A DNA stretch of 64,000 nucleotides from Nematostella vectensis. Lineage: Eukaryota > Cnidaria > Anthozoa > Actiniaria > Edwardsiidae. Position numbers and translations under genes: made by a program. Numbering within the stretch: position 1 is the first letter of the stretch; each line of letters begins with the position of its first letter. The stretch is taken from assembly GCF_932526225.1 (NCBI RefSeq), contig NC_064045.1:1832501-1896500 (forward strand), given 5' to 3'. Positions 44,194 through 55,339 of the stretch are shown here, one piece after another. The notes below the pieces were generated by a model. That model was given only the letters and a program-made list of their open reading frames with translations. It had not been told where the DNA came from and searched no databases.

Positions 44194-46115
44194 TCACTTC
44201 TTTGAGGCTTCATGCGTCTTTCTTAGATTGCGAACTTTCTCATAGCATCTCTTTATGCCTTGCCTCCGGATGACTTGATTTCCGGTGAAGGTGCTTCGCA
44301 ATAAATCAATAATCTCATCTTTACGAATCGCGGCGTCTCCGGAACGGCCGCAGTTGGTGACGATGATGTCGTGGTACATTCTTGACCATACTCTTCTCAT
44401 GCTTGAGGACGTAGAGGTGGATATCACACTCTAGTCCTCAGACTCCTCGTCCCTCTCGGCAGATGCAGTTTGTTTGTCCAAAATTGCATAGTACAATTCT
44501 GCAGTGGACAGTTTGTGTGCCATCGCCGTTGCAATGCGTCTTTTTGTCGGGGATCCCAAGTCCCTTGTGTTCGATACGATGAGCTATTGGCAAGGAACAG
44601 GTGCGTTAAATACGGAGCATTACATATGACGTACCCCAGAACCAATATAAATCGTATAAAATATTTATCTTACCTTTCTAACTATTGTTGGGCTCATTTT
44701 TGCTGCCTTTTTCTCGCTTAAGCAACCAGTGCTCTTGACAAACGACTTGAGGCACTTGTGTATCTTTTCTATCTTTTCTCCGCATGACGTCGTGAACAGA
44801 GATGGCTGGCTGAGGGAGGCCAGCAATGGTCTTACATTCCTGTAGATTAAGGGAAAAGACATCCAGGATAAGTTACATAGAATATAACTTTAAGGATCGT
44901 ACGCTATGACCCAAAATATAATAAACGATCCTTTACCTGATGTATTGACGGACCTTCTCGTAAAGCGTTTTCGTCCAGGTGAGGAACGTTGCCCCGTGGC
45001 CTCGGTGGGCGGTTTTGTGCTTGAACACGGGGCACTGATATATGATGGCATCTTCCCCCTCCACGCTCCTCATTGCCTGAAACTCGGGGACGCTGACTCC
45101 AGAAACAACCCCCGCGCGGCTCCCGTTCTCCATGGTTACCAGGAATATGAGGTAATCCTCATAAAGTTTTTGCCTATATGGTTTTCCAAGAGCTTTCGAA
45201 TGAGAACGTGTATTTAAAAATAATCCTGGCACCTAGATTTACACATCTGGCATAGCTTTTAGTCGAGGAACATGAAATCAGTGAGAAGTATATTACCTGA
45301 TTTACATACTGCGCAGAGTCTTTTGCAGACCGGGATTTTCCGTCTGGCGTTTGTAGCCAGGCGCCAAATCCCTGGAGACACGCTGCCAGAGTATTGTGTT
45401 TGTCGATTACACTTTTTGGCAATCCGGCTACGAGACAGTCCTCCTCATCCGTTGATTCGTCCACTTCGCTGGCCTCCTCCAGTCCTCTAGTCTCTCCTGC
45501 GCTTGCCTCCTCTCCCATGCTGGTCTCTCCTCCGCTTGCCTCCTCCTCTCCCATGCTGGTCTCTCCTCCGCTTGCCTCCTCCTCCTCCATGCTGGCCTCC
45601 ACCTCCTCTTCTCCACAGGTCTCCTGCCCCCCTACGCTCGCCTCAGACACTCCGCCCATCTCGGGTAGCTGGGGCTCCTCCTCCTCCTCCTCCTCCTCGC
45701 TCGAGGAAAGGACTCTTCTCTTCTTACGGGGAACCATTTTTGTCTGTTTTTGCATCTCCGTTGTTTTTTCATGCCTTTTCCTGATCTTTTTTCCTGCACT
45801 CAGAACAGCCAGCTTATATACGGCTTTGGGCATGTCGGGATGCTTGTTTCTGGTGTGTTTCTCAAGGCGAAGCCCCTCCCATGGGCAAGCCGGGCACTTC
45901 TTCAGTGGCCTGTCAGGATTCCTCTGTTTGGCTTGCCACCTAGCATACTTCTTTTGTGTCCAAGCATGCGCTCCTTTTAGGTGCTGCCCCAGGTGAAGTC
46001 GGTACTGGTCGCAGACCGGGCACTTTTTTTTAATGGATCGAACATTTTTTTCCGACTCACTTTCGTCCTCGTTAACATTTTCTCCCTCATACCATATAGT
46101 AACTTGTCGTTTTCC
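44194..46115 (-). CDS. Crypton-like tyrosine recombinase gene (spliced, damaged)
   Basis: At least four exons lie on the - strand: about 46115-45297, about 45160-44937, 44839-44674 and 44583-44431. The N-terminus has two C2H2-like fingers (KCPVCDQYRLHLGQHLKGAH and KCPACPWEGLRLEKH), then a Glu-rich linker. A core-binding-type segment GKSRSAKDSAQYVNQ follows. The catalytic part shows MENGSRAG (first Arg), FKHKTAHRG (Lys), SPTIVRK (second Arg), and MAHKLSTAELYYAILDK (His and the nucleophilic Tyr). Donor and acceptor sites agree in phase between the last three exons. The core segment between AQYVNQ and the catalytic exon is missing, and an in-frame TAG at 44431-44433 cuts off a further 78 in-frame codons. 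Such genes are multi-copy in anthozoans. Confidence 0.65.
44431..44583 (-). CDS. Tyrosine recombinase exon with catalytic Tyr
   Basis: The acceptor is TTGCCAATAG. The exon encodes LIVSNTRDLGSPTKRRIATA, then MAHKLSTAELYYAILDKQ, and ends EESED with TAG. The same frame continues open past the TAG to 44194 (VWSRMYHDIIVTNCG and VIRRQGIKRCYEKVRNLRK), so the stop may be a recent mutation. Confidence 0.7.
   Translation of the reverse strand, partial: LIVSNTRDLGSPTKRRIATAMAHKLSTAELYYAILDKQTASAERDEESED
44674..44839 (-). CDS. Tyrosine recombinase exon with second catalytic Arg
   Basis: The acceptor is TTAATCTACAG and the donor is GTAAGA. The exon encodes NVRPLLASLSQPSLFTTSCG and, after a linker, MSPTIVRK. 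Joined to its neighbours it gives VRQYIRNVRPLL and TIVRKLIVSNTR with phases that agree. Confidence 0.7.
44937..45160 (-). CDS. Tyrosine recombinase exon with first catalytic Arg
   Basis: The exon encodes LVTMENGSRAGVVSGVSVPE and, later, VFKHKTAHRGHGATFLTWTK, ending VRQYI before the donor GTAAAG at 44936. NGSR and KHKT are the usual box I Arg and beta-hairpin Lys positions of tyrosine recombinases. The 5' border is blurred by the 42-bp dispersed repeat at 45164-45205. Confidence 0.65.
45297..46115 (-). CDS. Tyrosine recombinase exon 1: zinc fingers and acidic linker
   Basis: The frame is open from about 46115, reading QVTIWYEGENVNEDESESEK and then the two fingers. A linker follows with repeated GGETSMGEEEAS-like units encoded by a 30-bp repeat. 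It ends SAKDSAQYVNQ at a GTAATA donor. No clear ATG was found, so the 5' end is approximate. The Ser/Glu repeats vary in reading but not in frame. Confidence 0.6.
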
Positions 46116-46269
46116 TTTGTATAAAGTGACGATTTACTGCACATTTTGTTTATCTCAAATAAAATTTCAGAAAACTTTGAATTTGGCGCACGCGTTGCAA
46201 AGTCATTTCGGCAGAAAATTGTAAAAACACAGGGAGTTTGAAGCTGATTTTCCGTAAAGGACAATGAAT

Positions 46270-49200
46270 CTAAATCTTTTTTAGCAAAAATGCTGTTTTA
46301 ATGTGAAACTCGACAATTTTGGGTGCTAAAAGCAAGTTTTTTGTACGGAAATTCCACTTATCAACTCATTATTTCAATTTTTAGCGGTGAATATGCCCCA
46401 TTATTCCGAGATAGCGAACCAATCAGAGCGTGTGTTTTTATGATGTTCTCGCCAAGTATATACTAATGCTGAATATAGCGGGCCCTGCTGAGTAAAAAAT
46501 CAACTAATCATCTAAATATATCAAACTTACTTTTAACTCTATTTTATTACAATAGAACTTTATAGTTTCTATAATGAAAAATTACATGAAAGATTAATGT
46601 ATAATCTTCAAGCCAGTAAAATGACAACTGTAAGTATATGTTCAAGGCTTATTTTAATAACTACATGCTCTAAGTAGCTGCCTACTTTAGCTTGTTTGCT
46701 GAGTAGTCCTCCCAGTTTCTTAAAAAACATCCAATTTACCTGCCAATACCTTTTATTTTGGAGCTGCTTGAGTCGCTTTGCATTAACAAGATTAATTTAA
46801 AGGTGACAGAGCTGTGCTTCTTTGTTGAGTTGTCTGAAGAGTATGTATAGTAGAACGGTGAATGGTATCGCCCATTACCACATTTGTTAAGGCATTATGG
46901 TAGCCCTTCAGGTCATTGTTGGTCATTTTTGCATTGTTTGTTTTGAATGGTTAATATTTGTTCTCTTTTATGCTTATTTTCTTCTTTATTGGTTAGTCTT
47001 GGTAGGACAGATTTAATTAAACCAATTGCAGTATTATAACTGATTTTGCACAAATTCTGAAAACTGTTTTATGTTAAACCTTTCGAAAACTAGATATATG
47101 CCTTTATTCTACAACAGTAAAACTCTTTCAATGTCGCGTACATATGACATTGTAATCAATATAGTCTGTTAATAATACACTTAAATACAAATCAGGCAAA
47201 TATAAATTAAAAAAGGAATACATTTTAATTGTAATAAAATAATGTAATTAAAAGGTTAAAAAAATAATAATATCTACAATATTTGTTATGAACTACACAA
47301 CCATGATATTAAAATGCTCTTTTAGTACATACTAATTTTACAGCAGGAGGTCTTAATTGATTGCTCTTTCTGGGTTGACGCTAGCATCTCTATTAAAAAT
47401 GAAATATTTATCAAACAACTTAGATCTACTATATCTGGGTGACTTGTCATGGTTAACTGTAAATTGGTATGTTGAAATTAACATGTATAGAGGATTATTT
47501 TCCTTGATGCTAAAAGTTCTGACAGATGGTAAGATCTCACCTGAACTGATCCTATCTGGATATGCTTGATTCAGAAAAATAAAATGGCATATAAGCACCT
47601 CATGCTTCTCAATGTCGTTTTAGCATTCTTCATTCTTGTCATTCTAGCGTGACCCTAAGTTAATTAAGAGTTGGAATTTTAATGTGATTACTGCGAAATC
47701 AGGTGCATGTATTCTTTTTTTTTAGGCCATTATGTCCTTTTTATTTGTAAAGTTGCAATCTCTGATACAAACTATTCTGCAGCATTTTTCGTTGTTGTGA
47801 TTTCCTCATCCAGGATTTCAGGTTTTCTTTCAAAAGTGATTCTTTTCATGGGCACATGTGTTTTCCATAATGTGAACCAGCCTGACAGTCAATCAAGTTT
47901 TTTTCTTTTTTTTGTGTCGTTTTCTTCCCACCCTTTGAATTCTAATTTTGTTCAAATAGCATCTTTTTGAAAGTAAACTGTAGCTGGTTCTTGCATACTT
48001 GGGGTTTTCTTGTCGTCCCTTTTCTTTATGCCTGGAGTAGAGTGCATTAAATGTGTTTCCTGCTGGTTGTTAACATTTGGTCTGTTTGTTTTGCGGGCGC
48101 CATTTGGAAAGTGCGACTCAGAGTAGGAAAGTGATAGAATAGTAGTTGTCTTATTCTTGAATTTATCTATATCTGAGACAACAGCATCAAGATGGTATGT
48201 TGTTAGACTCATATTGATTAGGATGATGTATTTAGAGATTGGTGCTTAAGTTTGTACAGAGCTCAGTAAAATGCAGCCAATTGATATACGCATGCCCACA
48301 GTCTCTAACACAATGCTTGAATGAGTTTGCTAAGCCAAAATATTCTTGGCCTACATAAAATTTACCCGCTGGGAAGTAAACATCAAACAGCTTTTACAAG
48401 CTTGTTATGGCATTCTCTTGGTTTTGCACAAAATAAGCATTTTTGCTGATTTTAAACTGAGGAAGCACCACAAAAATGTTTACCACTAGCCTACACTCTG
48501 TAATGAAAAAAATAATGATAATAAATAGTAATCAAGTCGAACTTGATGTGATTTCTCACACATGTAACCTTTTCACACTAGGCAGCACTAGGCTGGTCTG
48601 CACTTACAAACACGTCGAGCTTCTTGGGAGAACATACTGTACTGTACATGGTCACATGCCTGATTCACTCCAATGCTAAATGTTGTTTTTGCTAGCACCA
48701 TCCAGGTTGATCAATTTTCTTTTAAATCCTTTGATACTCTCTCCTTACAGCTGTCCATTCTGAGAGGGTGATGGTCCTAATTAGACATGTTAACAAAATA
48801 TGGTTGTTCGTGGAGTAGCAGGCTCTCTTTCTTTGATTACCTCCTTGAGCTACATCAGCTTTTCAATTCATCTTATTCAGCTTTTTCTTCATCTTACAGA
48901 CATCAAATTTCAGATTTACTTGAATTGGACTTACAAATATGTCCTACAAAACTACAAAACTGTCATAATTTAAGAATAATTTTAACATTTATTGATTGGA
49001 GTAGCTCTTGCCTATCTATTGGGTAAAGCCTAGACTCGAAAGTGGAGAGTCAGAGGCTGAGTCTTGAGTGCCGAGAACCGACAGTAGAGACTGTCAGTAT
49101 AGACTGAGAGGCAAAAGAAACATCTAAAATATCAATCAAACAAACTTGATCAAGTGGAGAGGAGGAGTCTGGGTAAATCCCGACATCGAGAGTCAGAGGC

Positions 49201-50440
49201 CGTGGCTCGATTCTGGGGGTGAAGACTCGAGACTTATAGGTCGAGTGTCGAAAGGATATCTAAAATATATATATGTGACCCTTCAAGCAAAAAGGGGGCT
49301 TAGCGCTTTTTAGAATGATTGTTGAATGCATTCCAACGATTCTGTAATGGTTGCATAATGATTTTGTAATGGTTATCAACGGAACGCTAAAAGCATTGCA
49401 ATGGTATGTGAATGATATCCAATGATGCAAAATGCTCTATAATGTTTAAGACCTTATCTTATCAGAGTGGTAACAATTCATAACAGAAACAATTATCAGA
49501 GGTCAAAGGTTTGTAAAATGCTGTTAATGGTTCTGGGCAGAAATATAATGCACTGATTACAGTATATTCAACACACAAAACTATTGCAAAAAAAGACCCT
49601 GAACAAGAAGATAATCCGAGTACTTCTGGTTTTGGTAATCAAAACATATGTCTGTCTAGTAATAATTCGATTTATTTCCTTTTATTATCTAATACATTCG
49701 ATATTTTACAACAACATCTTTTAAAATCATCTTTCCTTTTTTCCAAGGGCTCCATTTACTTAGTGGAGTTGGAAGCAAAAGAGCTTATGTACTCGAAAAA
49801 CAATTCGGTTGTCACTGAGAATGCACAGATAGAGGTTAGAGCTCGAGGTATATCGTTTTACTTCCAGATTTGTTGATGCACGCGGCCATTTTCCTCAAAA
49901 CATTAAGCCGCGTTTATTACTACACTTACTGATCAGTCAAATATCGGTAACTACAACCAACTCACTGATGTTTTGTTTCAGACCCAAATTTAGTAAATGA
50001 ATATGGAATCAAGCTACCTTACTTTCGATAAGCTCGACTCGATCTTCATCCAGCTGCCGCTTGTTGCGTTTTCCATGGGTGTTAATTTCTGCCATCTCTT
50101 AAAGAAGATCACATAGATTGCTGGGTAGGTGGTATACCAATGGGGATACACTTTTCTGTGAAGGCGTGTAGTCGAGGCGTCTTGCGGCTTGGGGAGGGGT
50201 TTCTAGCTGATTCGGTTCTATTGGGTTTGGGCGTGTGCAATTTGTGTGCAATAGTTTTACGCAAGTGACCTGTCTTCTGTCACACAGTCATCTAGAATGT
50301 TTTACTCACGCGATAAATCACAATCAGAAATCAAAAAATAAAAAAAGTATAAAGAAAATAACGCTTGGGTCTAATTATGAATCAATCAAGATGGATGTGA
50401 TGATCATGAATGTCTTGTGTAGGTATGGGCTGAAATCTGC
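46270..50440. other. AT-rich DNA without recognised features
   Basis: About 4.2 kb with short open frames on both strands and no recognisable domain or RNA. Around 49040-49230 a degenerate phrase (CGAGAGTCAGAGGC-like) recurs twice. No gene is supported. Confidence 0.5.
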
Positions 50441-50451
50441 CACTGGAGAAT

Positions 50452-50531
50452 CGGGTGGCGGAAGCAGGTAACCAGCAGACTCATTAGCTGATGAGAAGGA
50501 CGCTCTCCTGCTTAGCGAATCATTCCACCCG
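50452..50531 (+). ncRNA. tRNA-like hairpin cluster, identity unknown
   Basis: CGGGTGG (50452-50458) pairs with CCACCCG (50525-50531), and inside this AAGCAGG (50462-50468) pairs with CCTGCTT (50507-50513). Two small hairpins (CTCAT..ATGAG and GAGA..TCTC) sit within. TGGCGGAAGCAGG resembles a pol III A box and GCGAATC a weak B box. A proper T arm is not visible, so this is at best a tRNA-derived sequence. Confidence 0.3.
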
Positions 50532-50985
50532 GACAGATTTGGAGTAGTACCTCCTAGTTATCTCTTAATTTATTTTCTCCAATATTTCTATTACCTGGGC
50601 CTCCAAGGACATAAATGCGCTTACAGTGGTGCCCATCAGGTGGTCGATTTTTTGGTGATATCACCTATTTCCCGAAACAAAACAAAATAACGGCTATTTA
50701 GCCGTGAATTCTGGGAACCCGGACAGTAGTACGTTTGCAAGAGAAAAGCTTCCCAGTTTTTGCTCAGATGAAAAGGAATTGTGGCTGATTCGACATGCTC
50801 TGTTCGATGAGCCCCAATTTAGTACACCCGAGAAAGACACGTGACTCATTCGGAAAGTACAAGTGAAAGTCCCCCTTTCAAAGGAGGTTTTTTTATTTGT
50901 TTGGTAAAGGGACGTTTTCTTTTGCTACCTCACGAAAGCTGGATTTTTCAGGGATCCGTAATATTTGGTTCCCGTGCACTGCTGT

Positions 50986-51054
50986 CACGGTTATTGGTAC
51001 AGAGTTTATGGCTCGGTTTGGCACGGTTATTGGTACAGAGTTTATGGCTCGGCA
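50986..51054. repeat. 36-bp tandem duplication
   Basis: CACGGTTATTGGTACAGAGT plus TTATGGCTCGG starts at 50986 and again at 51022. The two copies are identical over about 32 bp. Confidence 0.9.
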
Positions 51055-52168
51055 ACTGCCTGATTCGAGCACAATATGTGAAGTTGACCCATGTTCAATA
51101 TGTGGACATCATGAGGTAAGGTAAGGAGCTAAGGATCAATTATGATCATATTTCGTGGAATATGCTTCACAACTATGGCTCGGTAAATTAAAATCTCTAT
51201 ACAAACTAATTTTTTACATCTGATTCACCCGATTTCACTAAACTTCCAGTCGAAATAAGTAGGGGGAATTTAGGTCCAGGGAATGATACAGATTGTTTTT
51301 TTTTGTTGCCCTTTACATAATAATAATTTGAGTACAAATAGTTATACAAGTTATAAAAAGTTATATTTACAACAGTAATAAAAAGCACCAAAAATAGAAT
51401 AAATAACTATATTTTTTCTTTGTCTTCACTGCTTTTGATATTTTCTCTTTACCCTTTCCAAATTATTTGCCCTACTGAACAGTTTTCTGTTTTCCCTCTC
51501 TATTGTAGCAAGCGATTAGTCTAGATAACATGACTTTTTCCGCTTGGAATTACCTGTACAGTGTAGTTGCTATTCTTCCCCCCTTTCTGGCTACCCCTGT
51601 GGAATGTCCTGTTCTGCATTTGGTTTTTTTTTTCCACTGTCTGGCAATTGAACTGGTGGATCGTCCCATGAATCTCCAGAAATTAGGGGACATGATAAAC
51701 AAGAACCATAGAGAAAAAAAATGCATATAATTACTTGGTCTCGAAGATCCCAATTTACTTAATGATCTCATTTTAATCTTACCATTTATATATGGAATTA
51801 CATCCTGTGGAAGAATAAAAACAAATTAAAATAACAATTCTACTGAATTTATTTTTTCGGTGACATGGTTAAAAGAGGCTTGTGTCCTGCAACTTACCAC
51901 AGGGATGTAGAATTACCTCTTCAAACGTGGCTTTTCTTGTAACAAATTATAGATATCTATCATTTAGTATATACCTATGTGAAGAAACAGAATTATGAGC
52001 AAAATAAAGATAAAGATGATTTTCGAAATTTGGTTCCCCATCGGCCGGCCTTTTCTTGAAAGGCATCTGCTTGAAGATACGCTTCACCTTAAGGATTTGC
52101 ACAAAGAGTATCAGTTAGGACCATCAAACCTCTCCACACTTGTGTCAGCTCTGTTAAGAACTGTTTTC
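51055..52168. other. Sequence without recognised gene
   Basis: Open frames up to about 74 codons on both strands show no recognisable domain. No element ends were noticed. Confidence 0.4.
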
Positions 52169-52244
52169 TCACAAGTGGGAGTAAAGAAAACACAAAACAA
52201 AACACAAAGCAATTGTTAAATTAGCTTTATACACAGTAGTATCC

Positions 52245-53086
52245 TGGGTGTGCTGGTCTTTTTTTTTATAATAAAAATAGAAACATACATCAAACACTAT
52301 GTTGTTGCGGTAAAGATGATCCTTGTGTGTGGCGCGTAGGAAGTCCTTGGTGCCTGTTGACCCCAGATGGAATTTCCTACTTTCCTCCACTAGCTGGGCT
52401 TTGGTAAGACAGTCAAGGCTAGTGATGGACTTGTTCTCCGTGGAGATCAAGCCTTCTAATGATAGTTTCCAAATCATCACCTTTATCAGGAAACGAGAAT
52501 TCAAAGAAAATTACCCTACTTTATAGTAATTTCATATTAGTTTTAGTTAACAGTCTTTACAATTAGTCATTTACTTACAACCCAAAGAGCTCCATTTGGT
52601 TGTGGTTTTGCCACTGTCATCCTGGACATGATAGAAACAAAACCTCACACCTGGAAATACAATGGCAAGAAAACAAAATGATGATCACCATAAGACATCC
52701 CCTATACCCATTTACCCTATACATCACCCAATCACCCAAAGCTTCTATTCTTCCATGGCTTTTTTAACATTCTGCTCTAAAGCCCAGCAAGCAACCTAGA
52801 AGTTGTATACCAGGAACTTGTTAAAAATGGCGCAATGGAGTTATTGTAATTAATGTGAAAATGCCAAAATTGTTAAATAAGCATAATTTTAAAGTTCTTT
52901 ATCCTGGTTGAGAAGTTTTCCCATGATCCTCAATTTGATATGCAGGGTGTCCGGTATGACCTTGGTAAATTTAATGTTCATGAGAGGTAAACATTGAACT
53001 TCCTTGACATTTGGACACCCAACACGTGCACGGCACTTGTTTAGCCTTCTGGTTATGGGCCATTGTGGGACTGAAATTGTAATCAA
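52245..53086 (-). pseudogene. Exon fragments of a multi-copy element gene with a SAP-like segment
   Basis: Three coding-like stretches occur on the - strand. At 53086-52915 one contains NVKEVQCLPLMNIKFTKVIP and LHIKLRIMGKLLN. At about 52655-52570 another contains VRFCFYHVQDDSGKTTTKW. At about 52480-52300 a third has LTKAQLVEESRKFHLGSTGT followed by KDFLRA, the Leu/Gly pattern of a SAP DNA-binding motif. Order and orientation suggest one former gene. Splice borders are only partly consistent and the donor after KLLNQ lacks GT. It resembles multi-copy anthozoan element genes. Function unknown. Confidence 0.35.
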
Positions 53087-53781
53087 ATTTATCTAGCTAT
53101 TTATAATATAGCTGACAATGGAATGATACATAAAAGCAAAAATCATTTGTTCATTACATAACATTCATTATATAAGTAACAAAAAATGCCGAGAATACAC
53201 GCCATAAACTTCCAGTCAGCACATCACCCTTAAGGAATAAGGAATAGAAGTTACATTTGCCCTGTTTAATGGCAGATTATAAGATTATTGGTTGGCAAAA
53301 AATGAAACCTGTCAATCAATAGTGTATTCAAGCCATTAACAAGAATGCCTGTTCTCCCTAGGGCCTTTATTTCCTTAAAAATCCCTCTCAAGGTTTCCTT
53401 GTGTACAAAAATTCTAAACAAACCTCAACCACTCTGTTGGAAGATTCTCAAATTGTTTAATCTCTGCCTTTCTGTGAAATTGAGCTTTTGGCTTTGATTT
53501 TCGCAATTTTAAACGTATAAAAGACACATCGAGCTTGAGCAAGAATTGCTTAAAACACTGGCAAACAAGCACAATTTTCGACTTTGTTGCGATTCTAAGC
53601 AAAAATTGCTTATTTACCGGTTTATAGGTTTTACACGACCGTTTTGCGCAGTTTGACGGCAACAGGAAAGAATGATATAGTAACAAATAAGTAATTGGTA
53701 TTGAGAGTAGATACTTTCATACAAAATAATTATATAAATGTTATAGGACAAATAATAGTTTAAAATTGTGCAGAGAGTCAC
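53087..53781. other. Sequence without confident gene
   Basis: A 90-codon - strand frame at 53414-53686 (FKQFLLKLDVSFIRLKLRKS) has no recognisable domain. It could be an exon of the neighbouring YqaJ-like remnant or chance. Confidence 0.3.
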
Positions 53782-54600
53782 CTTTAAACGCATTAAGGGA
53801 CCATTGGGCTTGAGCAGTCCTTTACTTCGCATCTCTGTGGCTTTCTCGGAAGTGTTTTCGGTACACCTGCTTGCCTTGCAATACCTTCCATCTCTGTGCC
53901 ACTCTTGATTTTCTGCCTGTCCTATTGTTTTCTTTTCGACTTCTTCAATTTCATTATCTGTGAGATTTAATCCTATGTCATCAAAAGTGACTGGTGTCAA
54001 AATCTCTGGTTCGTGTTCAGCACTTTTCATGATAACAATAGATGATTCAGGTAGAATGTCCTTAAAAGCAATGAAAAACATTTCCCTCTTCTCGTCATCT
54101 GTCCTCCTCACCTGTCCTTGTCCCTGTCCAGTCTCAAAGAGAGTGCGTTGAGGATCGAGTTCTGATCTCTTGGGTTCTAGGGGTAAAATATAGAAATTTG
54201 ATTGACAGCAGAATAAATGTTTGCTTGTATTTATCTATGTATCTACCCTGTATAATATTATGAAATGAAAACAAATACAACGATATAATACCTTTACAGA
54301 GTTTAGGAGTTTTCCAATACATTTCGATAATAGGTTTGAATGCCCTCTCTCCATCTCAGAGTGGATCACTGACTCGCCATCTTTGGCCCGGAGTTCACAT
54401 TACATGCGGTATGCCAGGTGATGAAATTGGCATTTCAGTTCAACAGTTGTTGAATATTCATTACCCTCACATTTCAGTAAATCTTCCTCACAATCTCCAC
54501 AAGAGCACTTTCTTTCTGGATGGAACCCACATTTTCCTCCTTCCCAAACATATTCATCAACACAAGGGTGTTCAGATACGGCTCTCATACGACGTGCGTA
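53782..54600 (-). pseudogene. YqaJ-like multi-copy gene remnant
   Basis: From 54588 downward the frame reads KCGFHPERKCSCGDCEEDLL, then VELKCQFHHLAYRM, an in-frame TAA (54400-54402), and continues as CELRAKDGESVIHSEMERGH to about 54297. After an intron, 54168-53782 reads FIAFKDILPES, DNEIEEVEKKTIGQAENQEW and CKASRCTE. The W..R.....AS pattern after a Gln-rich helix resembles the YqaJ exonuclease start. CSCGDC with HHLAY recalls a repeated cnidarian family. The premature stop and lack of downstream exons make it a pseudogene. Family assignment is tentative. Confidence 0.4.
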
Positions 54601-54731
54601 CTTTCCGGGTGTGCTGCAGGCAGCAGAAATGGTTCACCCTGGCGTTCTTTAGGAATTTATTCAATATGCAACCGCAGTTTTTTTCTGTGTCGCTTGCACC
54701 AACATTTCACATTTTCCATTTTCTTGAAGGT

Positions 54732-55330
54732 CTATTTCCAAATAGATACTAGCCCATCGGAAATGCGGTAGTTTCTTGGTGTTACGGAGCACCAGCACCA
54801 AAAACGCATTGGAACAAGAGCCAAAAACAAAGATCTTAGAACGAGATAATGAAGTAGGCCTTGGGCACCAAAAACAAAGCTCCCCTTAACACCAAGGAAT
54901 ACCCGAAAATGCCTTCTGTTTTGCCAACTCCTTTCCATGAGCTCTGCCCACATGTCCACCACACTTGTACACCCTTCTCTTCTCAATTCCAAATACCTTC
55001 TCCACTGACTTAGCCGCCGTCGAATCTCCATCCTGCCACACAACCTCTATCTCGCAACCTTCATCCTATGTCCCCTCAATGGATTTTGATGTCCCTTGAA
55101 ATAATTCATCTTCCTCTTCTTCCTTGGAACCCCTCATACACTAATGCCACACACCATCTGAAGTCACAACCGCTCTCTCCCAACTGCCAAGCTTGCCGTC
55201 CTCAATCACTTTTACCCTCTCCTTTTCCTTCTCACACATGCCAATCACTATCTCCTCTGGCACCGGATGCATAAACTTTATTACTTCATAGTACCGACTT
55301 TTAGACACTGCCGCAATTCCAAGGTACTGA
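54732..55330. other. Sequence without recognised gene
   Basis: A 103-codon - strand frame (54732-55043) with IRRRLSQWRRYLELRREGC has no recognisable domain. The + strand is pyrimidine-rich. Nothing is called. Confidence 0.35.
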
Positions 55331-55339
55331 TTTAGTGTT

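Noticed and set aside
45394-45996. + strand Ser/Pro-rich frames over the recombinase linker
   Set aside because: They are antisense to the Glu-rich linker of the recombinase exon.
50489-50520. A third hammerhead at CTGATGAG
   Set aside because: No GAAA follows a plausible stem II and no NUH cleavage site can be placed.
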